Assembly: GCA_900176545.1 (NCBI GenBank)
Contig: FWXP01000001.1
Span: 248,001 to 312,000 of the forward strand
Reading direction: 5' to 3'
DNA length: 64,000 nucleotides
Source of the DNA: Oscillospiraceae bacterium
GTDB taxonomy: Bacteria > Bacillota > Clostridia > Saccharofermentanales > Saccharofermentanaceae
Shown here one piece after another: positions 54,371 to 62,736 of this stretch. Position 1 is the first letter of the stretch, and each line of letters begins with the position of its first letter. Made by a program: the position numbers and the translations under genes. Below the pieces are notes generated by a model. That model was not told the DNA's origin, did not search any database, and saw only the letters and a program-made list of their open reading frames with translations.

Positions 54371-55126
54371 ATGAATAATATAATCGAGACAAAGAAGCTT
54401 TGTAAGACATATTCTACCGGAGGAGTTCAGCAGCACGTTCTCCGTAATATCGATCTGGAGATCAGAAAAGGTGATTTTACTATCCTGATGGGTCCTTCTG
54501 GTGCAGGTAAGTCAACACTGCTCTATGCTCTTTCAGGAATGGATAAGCCTACTTTGGGCGAGATAAGATTCTGTGATGAGGATATAACCAAGAAGAATTC
54601 GGATCAGCTTGCACTGTTCAGGAGAAAGCATTGCGGATTTGTATTCCAGCAGACATATCTCGTTGACTCAATGAGTGTTATGGACAATGTGCTGTCGGCA
54701 GGATTCCTTGCAGATAACGACAGAAAGTCAGTTATCACCAAGGCGCGTGAAGTCTTAAAGTCGGTCGATCTGGATGAAGAACTGTGGGATAAGTTCCCTA
54801 CGCAGATATCAGGTGGTGAGGCACAGCGTGCCGGTATCGCAAGGGCGCTCATCAATAAGCCGGATATGGTCTTTGCAGATGAGCCTACGGGTGCTCTCAA
54901 CTCGAAGACGGGAAAAGATGTATTGGATGCGCTTACAAGATTCAATAAGGACGGTCAGTCCATAATCATGGTAACTCATGATATCGTAAGCGCAAGAAGA
55001 GGTAACAGGATACTCTATCTTAAGGATGGTGAGATCGCAGGTGAATTGGATCTCGGAAGATATGTGTCCGGTGACAAGGAAAGGCATACTGCACTTCGTG
55101 ATTTCTTAGGCGGAATGGGGTGGTAA
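54371..55126 (+). CDS. MacB/LolD-type ABC transporter ATP-binding protein
   Basis: 251 residues. Walker A GPSGAGKST, signature SGGEAQRAGIARA, Walker B MVFADEPTGALN, H-loop VTHD. It opens with NNIIETKKLCKTYSTGG, typical of MacB-family ATPases that partner with large FtsX permeases. It is 2 bases before the permease gene and 38 bases after the four-repeat operator. Confidence 0.95.
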   Translation: MNNIIETKKLCKTYSTGGVQQHVLRNIDLEIRKGDFTILMGPSGAGKSTLLYALSGMDKPTLGEIRFCDEDITKKNSDQLALFRRKHCGFVFQQTYLVDSMSVMDNVLSAGFLADNDRKSVITKAREVLKSVDLDEELWDKFPTQISGGEAQRAGIARALINKPDMVFADEPTGALNSKTGKDVLDALTRFNKDGQSIIMVTHDIVSARRGNRILYLKDGEIAGELDLGRYVSGDKERHTALRDFLGGMGW

Positions 55127-55128
55127 GT

Positions 55129-57480
55129 ATGAATAAGATGTTACTGCTGACAAAGTCCCACTTTCGCAAGAACAAAGGGACTTCCGTAGGTCTTGTCTCA
55201 TTGATGCTCATAGCCGCCATGCTCCTCAGCCTTTCGCTGGTAGTACTCTTTGATGCTTATCCTATGGCAAGGAAAGAAGCGGAGCGTCTTGACTCCGGAG
55301 ACGGATTCTTCAGGATATCCGAGGGTATAGACGGTCTTACCGATGAGAAGATAGAAGAGATTATAGAAGATGACGTTTCCAGATACTATATCTACAGATG
55401 TCTTAACTATATAACCCAGGTTCCTTTTGCAGACGGTACCATAACTGCTAATGCTCAGATATACGATGACAGGGCATTTTCCAAGGAGATGGGTAATTCC
55501 GAGATAGTTACCGAAGATACTTCCATAACGTCAGACTATATCTATCTGCCTTATCAGTTCTATACATCCGGCGGGGTAGATGTAGGAGATCAGTTCGTTC
55601 TTGAGATCCAGGGCAAGAAATATGATCTTACGGTAAGAGGATTTCTTACTACACCTTACTTTGGCTGCAATAATTCAGGTTCCTACGAATTCGTTCTTGA
55701 TGATGATACATATTCGGGAATGGTATCCGTCGACGGAGCCCCGGAATGTATCCTGGTAATCTATGAGCTCAAGGACGGAGTTGAAGAATCTCGCTTCGGT
55801 ATAAGAGTCAATAACGATATCGTCACTGTTGCTCCGTATGTAAACTTTCAGCAGATGCCTGTAGAGTCTGTTATCAGCAACAGGACATTCATATCGCTTA
55901 TCATCGTAATATCTTTCCTCGTGCTCTCCGGGGTAGTTCTCCTGGTCGTACTCTTTATGCTCACCAGCAGTATCTCAAATTACATCAGAGAGAATATCAA
56001 GATGCTGGGTGCATTAAAGGCAATAGGTTATACGAGCAGCGATATAAGGGTATCTGTAACACTTCTGTTCCTTATGCTTTCATGTATCGGTGCTATAGGC
56101 GGTATCGTGCTCTCATATGCGCTCCTTCCGTTCTTTGCACAGATGTCCATAGCGCAGATGGGTATTCCTTACAGTATCTCGTTCCTGCCTGTACCTACGC
56201 TCATAGTATTCTCATCTATCGTTCTCTTTACTGCGATAGTAGTATCCGTTGTTCTCATAAGGATCAGTAAGATAGAACCTATCGTAGCTTTAAGGAGCGG
56301 TATCGAGAGCCATAGCTTCAGGAAGAATCACGTAAGGCTCGATAAGACTTCCATGGGCCTTGATATGTCACTTGCCATGAAGACCATGTTCTTCAATATC
56401 AAGCAGAATATCATCACCTTCATAGTTGTAGGAATCATGGTATTCCTGTGTACGTTGGGACTTCTCATGTACGAGAACTTCAGTGTTCACCCTAAGGTGG
56501 ATATGCTTACTTTTGAATACTGCGGAGGAATTGCAGCATTTGATCATGAGACGGCGGAAGATGCCAGGGAATTCCTCGAAGAACAGGAGGGTGTAAGCAA
56601 TGTAAGGAACATGATCATGGTCTATTTCTATTATGGTGATGAAGATAAGCTCATGACTTATGTTATCGATGATCTGTCTGCATTAAATAACGTTAATGTC
56701 TGCTTCGAAGGAAGGCTGCCCTTATACGATAACGAGATCGCCGTCAGCGGTAAGTTCGCTTCTGCGCACGGTATCAAGGTTGGAGATACCATTCCCATGA
56801 GCTATGGTGATGAGACATTCGATTACCTTATTACCGGATTCATACAGACTACCAATAACGGCGGTAAGGAAGCTTATATGAGTGCCCGGGCAGCATCCAG
56901 GATAACTGACCTCAGCAATGCTCCTGCATACTATTATTTCGATACTGAAACAGAGACTGAAGAAGAGGTCGACAGGATCTTGACCAAGTGTGAGGATAAG
57001 TACGGAGAGCATATGATCTCCAAGATGAACTTCTACGGTATCATCGCAGGTTCTTTGACCACATTTAAGTCTGTAGCTACTACGATGCTCGTCTCAATGT
57101 GTGTGATATCAGTATTGGTCATCCTGCTCGTTATGTTCCTGCTTGTTAAGGCACTTATCCTTAACAAGAGGAAAGACTACGGTATATTCAAGGCTATCGG
57201 TTTTACATCGGGTAACCTTGTACTGCAGACGGCACTGAGCTTCACGCCTTCGATAGTCATATCCGTCATATTATCTTCGATATTGTCTTATTGCTACGCT
57301 AATAAGTTCATGAATCTCATCATGGGTGCATTTGGTATAGTCAAGTCAAGATTCGATATCCCGATACCCGGAGTCGTGATGATAGCCATAGGAATGATAC
57401 TGATCTCCTTCCTTCTGGCAATATTCGAATCGCGCAAGGTCAAGCGCATAGAAGCATATACGCTTCTTGTGGCAGAATGA
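55129..57480 (+). CDS. Large FtsX/MacB-like ABC permease
   Basis: 783 residues from the ATG at 55129, which follows GGGGTGG; GTG at 55120 is an alternative. One N-terminal helix, an extracellular domain, three helices (about 260-390, with LKAIGYTSSDIR), a second helix and second extracellular domain, and three C-terminal helices (with FKAIGFTSGNL). Two FtsX domains in one chain are a feature of the peptide/lipoprotein exporter families. Regulated, I infer, by the 52,359/53,048 pair. Confidence 0.9.
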   Translation: MNKMLLLTKSHFRKNKGTSVGLVSLMLIAAMLLSLSLVVLFDAYPMARKEAERLDSGDGFFRISEGIDGLTDEKIEEIIEDDVSRYYIYRCLNYITQVPFADGTITANAQIYDDRAFSKEMGNSEIVTEDTSITSDYIYLPYQFYTSGGVDVGDQFVLEIQGKKYDLTVRGFLTTPYFGCNNSGSYEFVLDDDTYSGMVSVDGAPECILVIYELKDGVEESRFGIRVNNDIVTVAPYVNFQQMPVESVISNRTFISLIIVISFLVLSGVVLLVVLFMLTSSISNYIRENIKMLGALKAIGYTSSDIRVSVTLLFLMLSCIGAIGGIVLSYALLPFFAQMSIAQMGIPYSISFLPVPTLIVFSSIVLFTAIVVSVVLIRISKIEPIVALRSGIESHSFRKNHVRLDKTSMGLDMSLAMKTMFFNIKQNIITFIVVGIMVFLCTLGLLMYENFSVHPKVDMLTFEYCGGIAAFDHETAEDAREFLEEQEGVSNVRNMIMVYFYYGDEDKLMTYVIDDLSALNNVNVCFEGRLPLYDNEIAVSGKFASAHGIKVGDTIPMSYGDETFDYLITGFIQTTNNGGKEAYMSARAASRITDLSNAPAYYYFDTETETEEEVDRILTKCEDKYGEHMISKMNFYGIIAGSLTTFKSVATTMLVSMCVISVLVILLVMFLLVKALILNKRKDYGIFKAIGFTSGNLVLQTALSFTPSIVISVILSSILSYCYANKFMNLIMGAFGIVKSRFDIPIPGVVMIAIGMILISFLLAIFESRKVKRIEAYTLLVAE

Positions 57481-57486
57481 TGATAA

Positions 57487-57514
57487 TGGTCCGAAATCTT
57501 ACGGTTTCGGGCCA
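57487..57514 (+). terminator. Terminator after the second ABC operon
   Basis: TGGTCCGAAA/TTTCGGGCCA stem with TTTAATT tail; one wobble pair. Confidence 0.8.
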
Positions 57515-57651
57515 TTTAATTAAAATTCGTTAAGTTATCGCTTGTATAAATAACCGAATCTCAGTATCCGCCAAAGGATTATTCTGTCGATTTTTTGCTT
57601 CATTTGTTGCCTTGTTTTTAATATAATTGCTACAGTTAGTGTGGAGAGAGA

Positions 57652-60231
57652 ATGGACAGATATAAGAAAACAGTAGCTAAGTTCATGGCGCCGATCCTCA
57701 AGGCTGACGGTTTCTTGAACGGACATTATATATACCATATCCTGCTTATCCTTACGATCTGCGTCGTAGTGTTCCTGTTCAGGGACAGTTTTTATTCTGA
57801 CAAGATATACAGGAATTACAGGCAGGATGATGCCGTGGATCTTAAGATCGCCATGAACATGACATATAATATGTCCTTTGAGGCTCAGGCTGATTCTCTG
57901 TCTTCGTTCAGGATATTCATGGATCCTGAAGCTTCCCGCCTTAAGTCTACCGATAAGATGCATATCACTATCCTTAATGATGAGAATAAGAAGCTCTTCG
58001 AGACGGATCAGTATCTCTACAACTCCGATCGTAAATATATAAGGGTAGATGTTGACGGTCTGGACTTAGAGCCGGGCGAATGGTACTACGTACTAATCAA
58101 TTTCTCTCAGATGTCACCCACGTCTTTGCTGGTTCTTGATTCCCATCAGGTCAATTCCTTCAGTGAAGCCGTTCAGTATGCAGAGCAGGGAACGGAGGAC
58201 GATAACGATACGCTGTCGCTGGATAAGTCCATAGGCTTTTCCAAGGTCCCAAATATCAGTTATTACTACGGTTCCGTCAATCTTTTGAGCGTACTGATAC
58301 ACATAGTGTTCTTTGCTGCAGTCATGGGTATTCCTTTCCTTGAAAGTTTTAAGACGAGCACCGCTATAAGAAATATGTACAGGATCGTAGTATTCCCTGT
58401 ATTTGTCTATCTTGTTGCAGAGATAATGAACATAGAGAAGGACAGACCTCTTAACTTCTTGTATTTTAATTCACTGAAGAAGACCTTTACCGTTATGGCG
58501 GCTCTTCTTCTCCTGGCGATGCTTCTCTTGCTCGTTCATATGCTGACAGGTCACGGATCTCTTGCAGCATTTATCGTAGCAGTGCCTTTTATAGTATTGG
58601 CGTTCGTCAACCATACTAAGCTCGTCATGAGGGGAGATTCCTTCATGCCTTGGGATCTTATGGCTGCAGGCATCGGTCTTAAGACGGGATCTACGTATTA
58701 TTTCAGAGTGACGCCGAACTTTATCGCAGGTATCCTTCTTTGTATCACGGTGTTAGTGATAATCCGTTTGTCACATACACCCTATATTAGGCTCACATCC
58801 CAGCGAATGTCCATGGTCGCATTCTCCGTTGTTGCAGTACTCCTGATATTTGCTTCAGCTGTATTTAATACTGCTCTTCTTAAGAGACTTCATGTGTACT
58901 ACGAAGTTAATCCTCCGATCCAGAGCTATAACGAGAACGGTACATATATGGCTTTCCTTATGCACCTTAATAATCTCGAGGCTAAGGGAGGAGATAACAG
59001 TACACCCGCGAGTGCTCAGGAGATGATATATACCTATACCGGTATCGCCGCTTCAATGGATCTTGATTCCAGGGTCAATGATCCTTCCACAAGACCAAAT
59101 GTCATATGTATCATGAGTGAAGCGTATGCAGATCTTCGCAATATCAGGGATTTTGGTACCACTGAACCGGTCATGCCTTACTATGATTCACTTATGGGAG
59201 AATGTATGCACGGGGATCTTGCCGTCAGCATATTCGGCGGCGGTACATGTAACACCGAGTTCGAGTTTCTTACGGGTTATTCAATGTCTTATCTGCTTCC
59301 CGGATCTTCTGTCTATTCGCTTTATGTAAACAGTCCTATAGAAGCACTTCCTCAGATATACAGGGATAACGGATACTGGACCGTTGCCGTGCATTCCTTT
59401 GACGGCAGCTGGTGGGACAGACAGGATAAGTATCCTATGCTGGGTTTTGACGAATTCATAACAAGGGATGACTTTGACCCTAATTGTGAATATGTAAGAA
59501 GATATATCTCTGACAGGGCTACATTCGAGAAGATCACGGATATCTATGAAGAGAGTGATGATCCTCTGTTCCTTTTCTGCGTTACTATGCAGAACCACGC
59601 GGATTTCTCCGATCATTACGACAACATGCATTACGATATCCATGTAACTAATCCTGTCAGCAGTACGGGAGAGCCTTTTAACTACGCGGATAATTATCTT
59701 TCTCTCCTTCGTGAGTCCGATGACGCGCTGGAGTATCTTATAGAATATCTTCGCCAGTCTGATGAGCCTACGATCGTCGTATTCTTCGGCGACCACTGTC
59801 CTACTTTGTCTCCTGACTTCTATGAGGAACTCCTTCAGACTGATCTTGGCGGTATCACTATTGAGGATTCCGTTCCTATCTACGAGACGCCTTATTTTAT
59901 CTGGGCTAACTATAATCTCGGGGCAGGCGGTACTACGATCAATACAAGACCGGGCGACAGGGGTATAACAAGTCCCAACTTCCTCGGACAGACTGTTCTC
60001 GATCTGTCGGGTATCTATTCCCCCGAATCCAGATCATGCCTCAGGGTACTTCAGCAAAGGATAGGCGCCATGAGTTCTCTTGGAATATTCGATCCTTCCG
60101 GAACACTTCATACTGATATTTCGTATTTTGACGATGAGACTCTTGATACATTGGATGACTATTCGACGATCCAATACTATCTCATCTATCCCGACAGTAT
60201 AGCTCCCGGTGTTGAAGGAGAAGGCTCTTGA
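57652..60231 (+). CDS. LTA synthase-like phosphoglycerol/sulfatase-family enzyme
   Basis: 859 residues. Membrane helices occur near the N-terminus (about 28-45), then a long extracellular insert, then four or five helices (about 220-415), and a C-terminal sulfatase-fold domain. The catalytic Thr is Thr532 in FGGGTCNTEFEFLTG; further metal ligands are in NVICIMSEAYAD and VVFFGDHCP. The size exceeds typical LtaS (~650) because of the N-terminal insert of about 170 residues, as in some clostridial relatives. Likely polymerises or transfers phosphoglycerol on the cell surface; the acceptor is not known. TATAAT at 57622 may be its -10. Confidence 0.88.
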   Translation: MDRYKKTVAKFMAPILKADGFLNGHYIYHILLILTICVVVFLFRDSFYSDKIYRNYRQDDAVDLKIAMNMTYNMSFEAQADSLSSFRIFMDPEASRLKSTDKMHITILNDENKKLFETDQYLYNSDRKYIRVDVDGLDLEPGEWYYVLINFSQMSPTSLLVLDSHQVNSFSEAVQYAEQGTEDDNDTLSLDKSIGFSKVPNISYYYGSVNLLSVLIHIVFFAAVMGIPFLESFKTSTAIRNMYRIVVFPVFVYLVAEIMNIEKDRPLNFLYFNSLKKTFTVMAALLLLAMLLLLVHMLTGHGSLAAFIVAVPFIVLAFVNHTKLVMRGDSFMPWDLMAAGIGLKTGSTYYFRVTPNFIAGILLCITVLVIIRLSHTPYIRLTSQRMSMVAFSVVAVLLIFASAVFNTALLKRLHVYYEVNPPIQSYNENGTYMAFLMHLNNLEAKGGDNSTPASAQEMIYTYTGIAASMDLDSRVNDPSTRPNVICIMSEAYADLRNIRDFGTTEPVMPYYDSLMGECMHGDLAVSIFGGGTCNTEFEFLTGYSMSYLLPGSSVYSLYVNSPIEALPQIYRDNGYWTVAVHSFDGSWWDRQDKYPMLGFDEFITRDDFDPNCEYVRRYISDRATFEKITDIYEESDDPLFLFCVTMQNHADFSDHYDNMHYDIHVTNPVSSTGEPFNYADNYLSLLRESDDALEYLIEYLRQSDEPTIVVFFGDHCPTLSPDFYEELLQTDLGGITIEDSVPIYETPYFIWANYNLGAGGTTINTRPGDRGITSPNFLGQTVLDLSGIYSPESRSCLRVLQQRIGAMSSLGIFDPSGTLHTDISYFDDETLDTLDDYSTIQYYLIYPDSIAPGVEGEGS

Positions 60232-61028
60232 TAGCGCTCTTCTTTGCAATGAAGGGGGAAGCTGACCCTTATATCGATGCTCTGGGACTTAAAGGTGCAG
60301 GGGATATCTCAGGCTTTAAGATTTATTCTGATGATACTTATATCTTATGCGTTACAGGTATGGGTAAGGTTAATTCTGCTTGTGCTGTTACCAGGATCTT
60401 ATCCCTATACGAAGGAAAGATTGATATCGCTGTTAATATCGGAACCTGTGCAGGTGAAGACGTAGGAAGGACATATATCATCAACAGGATATGTGATATC
60501 GATTCAGGAAGGGATCTTTATCCTGATATGCTCTATAAGTCGCCATTTGTTGAGATCTCACTTCATACTTCAGACAGATATAAGAAAGACAGCGTATTTG
60601 AAGATGATTATGGTCCTTATGTCTACGATATGGAAGGAGCGGCTTTCTTTATATCGGCTTCTAATTTTCTCTCGCCTGACAGGATATTGCTCTTTAAGAC
60701 AGTATCTGATCCCGGTGACCCTGATATAGTAACGGCAGATTACTGCAGATCTCTTCTTGAGCCTTCTGTTCAGGATATCACTGCTCTTATTGGAGATATC
60801 GTATCTTCTTTTGAAGGTGATCCTTATCTTGCGGCTGATACCATGGCTTGTAAGTATTCCGAAGAACTTCACTGCAGCGAATATATGCGAAATGATCTTA
60901 ACAGGCTTATAAGATATGCGTTAAGCTCCGGCGTTGATATTGCTTCTTATATCGATGAGAGACTTCCCATAAGGGACAGGATAGAAGGCAAGAAGGTCTT
61001 AGAAGATGTCAGGAAAATGCTCTTATAA
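60228..61028 (+). CDS. Nucleoside phosphorylase/nucleosidase-like protein (PNP_UDP_1 fold)
   Basis: 266 residues. The N-terminal MIALFFAMKGEADP and VTGMGKVNSA, GTCAG and the motif YDMEGAAFF place it in the PNP/UDP family, nearest in pattern to MTA/SAH nucleosidases (MEGAA purine-binding loop, SDPGD acid residue). A C-terminal extension of about 70 helical residues is not part of that fold. TTG start at 60228, with AAGGAG 7 bases upstream, overlaps the LTA-synthase stop. It overlaps the radical SAM gene by 23 bases, implying a joint function. Confidence 0.8.
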   Translation: MIALFFAMKGEADPYIDALGLKGAGDISGFKIYSDDTYILCVTGMGKVNSACAVTRILSLYEGKIDIAVNIGTCAGEDVGRTYIINRICDIDSGRDLYPDMLYKSPFVEISLHTSDRYKKDSVFEDDYGPYVYDMEGAAFFISASNFLSPDRILLFKTVSDPGDPDIVTADYCRSLLEPSVQDITALIGDIVSSFEGDPYLAADTMACKYSEELHCSEYMRNDLNRLIRYALSSGVDIASYIDERLPIRDRIEGKKVLEDVRKMLL

Positions 61029-62028
61029 TCCGACTTTCTCGCATGTATATGTCGAAGAGCAGGTAAAGGAACTTCCTCTTACAAAGGAGGTCTTATCTAA
61101 TCTGCCTTCGTCAAAGATCATCTATATAAAGCACTACAAGGATATATTCAACAGAAAGAAACAGGATTACAGGGCGCAGAGCAAAAGCCGATCACTGATC
61201 CTTGCCGCTAATAAAGGCAATCTTATCTTCAAGGGTTCTGATATGTGTCAGGATCACGGCAACAGCAGGTTCTTCTATGCCGCCGGAGTCATGAACTGTC
61301 TCTTTGACTGCGATTACTGCTTCCTTAAAGGGATGTATAACACTGCCGATATAGTTCTCTTCGTAAATCTTGAGGATTACTTTGACAAAGTTAAGAGAAT
61401 GCTATCGGATGGCCCAATGTTCTTAAGCGTATCTTACGATACAGATCTTTATGCCTTACAGGGGATAGCAGATATCCCGTCAAGATGGATCGATCTTGCC
61501 AAAGTGAATCTCGATCTTACGATAGAGCTTCGTACCAAGGCGCATCCTAAGACTTTCGTTCCTTTGGGGAATGTCATATATTCATTTACGTTATCACCTC
61601 AAAAGGTCATTTCTTCGTTTGAAAGAGGAACATCTAGTCTCAGAGGAAGACTGGATGCAGTAAAGGAAGCGACAGACGCAGGGTGTAAGGTCAGATTGTG
61701 CTTTGATCCTTTGATACGCGTCAGAGATTGGGAGTCGTGTTACAATGAATTCATGGACACTGTTATCTACGGCGTTTGCTGGGATAAGGTCTACGATATA
61801 AGCGTGGGTACATTTCGAATATCCGCTGAATATATTAAGAAGCTTCGCAGGTGCTGTCCTATGTCGGAAGTCACGGAATATCCTTTCGTTAATTCCGAAG
61901 GCTATTCCAAGTATCCTGACGAGATCGCATCTTCTATGCGTTCCTTTATTTTAAAGAGGCTTCCGGAGGTAATAGATGAAGGAAAGATATTCTGCGATAG
62001 TGACGGGAGCGTCTTCGGGGATAGGTAA
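61006..62028 (+). CDS. Spore photoproduct lyase-like radical SAM protein
   Basis: 340 residues. Radical SAM motif C98-x3-C102-x2-C105 in CLFDCDYCFLKGMY, then RTKAHPK and TLSPQKVISSFERG, as in SplB. True lyases carry a H-donor Cys about 43 residues after the last cluster Cys (Cys141 of Bacillus SplB). In this protein the corresponding stretch SVSYDTDLYAL has no Cys; Tyr144 seems to occupy it. Thus it is probably an SPL-like enzyme of different reaction. It overlaps both neighbours (23 and 53 bases), an unusually tight operon. Confidence 0.82.
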   Translation: MSGKCSYNPTFSHVYVEEQVKELPLTKEVLSNLPSSKIIYIKHYKDIFNRKKQDYRAQSKSRSLILAANKGNLIFKGSDMCQDHGNSRFFYAAGVMNCLFDCDYCFLKGMYNTADIVLFVNLEDYFDKVKRMLSDGPMFLSVSYDTDLYALQGIADIPSRWIDLAKVNLDLTIELRTKAHPKTFVPLGNVIYSFTLSPQKVISSFERGTSSLRGRLDAVKEATDAGCKVRLCFDPLIRVRDWESCYNEFMDTVIYGVCWDKVYDISVGTFRISAEYIKKLRRCCPMSEVTEYPFVNSEGYSKYPDEIASSMRSFILKRLPEVIDEGKIFCDSDGSVFGDR

Positions 62029-62662
62029 AGCCATAGCTCTAATGCTCGCCCGTGAAGGCTACGAAGTATACGGAATCGCAAGGCATTTCGAAGAAGATGT
62101 CCCGTTTACGAAGATAGAAGCTGATATCAATGACACGAACAGGATAAAGGATGCTTTCTCCAAGATAAAGGATCTTAAGATATTGGTTAACTGCGCAGGT
62201 ACCGCTTTCTACGGGCTTGCTGAAGATATCGCTCCCGAAGATATCAAGGATATGGTAAGGACAAATCTTGAAGCTCCCATGATAATGACGGGATATGCAC
62301 TTCGTACCATGAAGAGCTCCGGCGGCGGTCATATCATCAATATATCGTCTGTGGTTAGCGAGAAGGCAAGTACCTATGCCGCTTGCTATGCAGCCACTAA
62401 GGCGGGTCTGTCGAGCTTTTCCGCATCTGTGTTCGAGGAAGCAAGGAAGCACGGCATAAGGGTGACCGATATCTGTCCCGACATGACAAAGACTGATCTT
62501 TATAATGATGCAGACTTTACGGTAGATGATGACGAAGAAGCATATCTGCTGCCGTCTGACGTTGCTTCCTGTGTTCGTGAAGCTATCAGCATGCGCTCCG
62601 GAGTTTCCATAACCAAACTGTTTATAAAGCCCCGATATCACAGAGTGAAGCGTAAGAGTTAA
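61976..62662 (+). CDS. Short-chain dehydrogenase/reductase
   Basis: 228 residues, classical SDR. Rossmann motif TGASSGIGKA near residue 10, NCAG, catalytic Ser in ISSVVSEKAS, and YAACYAATKAG with the Tyr-xxx-Lys. Start ATG at 61976 follows GGAGGT and lies 53 bases inside the radical SAM gene in another frame. The substrate is unknown; context suggests it acts with the nucleosidase and radical SAM proteins. Confidence 0.92.
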   Translation: MKERYSAIVTGASSGIGKAIALMLAREGYEVYGIARHFEEDVPFTKIEADINDTNRIKDAFSKIKDLKILVNCAGTAFYGLAEDIAPEDIKDMVRTNLEAPMIMTGYALRTMKSSGGGHIINISSVVSEKASTYAACYAATKAGLSSFSASVFEEARKHGIRVTDICPDMTKTDLYNDADFTVDDDEEAYLLPSDVASCVREAISMRSGVSITKLFIKPRYHRVKRKS

Positions 62663-62689
62663 TATTCAAGATAATTTAACAATTAATGA

Positions 62690-62718
62690 TTGAAGTACCC
62701 ATATAAATCAGCTATCTT
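62690..62718 (+). promoter_or_regulatory. Probable promoter of the last LacI-type sensor gene
   Basis: TTGAAG (62690-62695), 17-base spacer, TATCTT (62713-62718), 18 bases before the ATG at 62737. Confidence 0.55.
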
Positions 62719-62736
62719 TAAGTTGAGGGTTCATGT

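Noticed and set aside
60228-61028. Calling the nucleosidase-like gene mtnN outright
   Set aside because: The MEGAA motif fits, but the 70-residue C-terminal extension and the operon partners are not typical, so no symbol was given.
62039-62641. 200-codon minus-strand frame opposite the SDR gene
   Set aside because: The plus-strand SDR has all motifs and a strong ribosome site; the antisense frame has no recognisable features.
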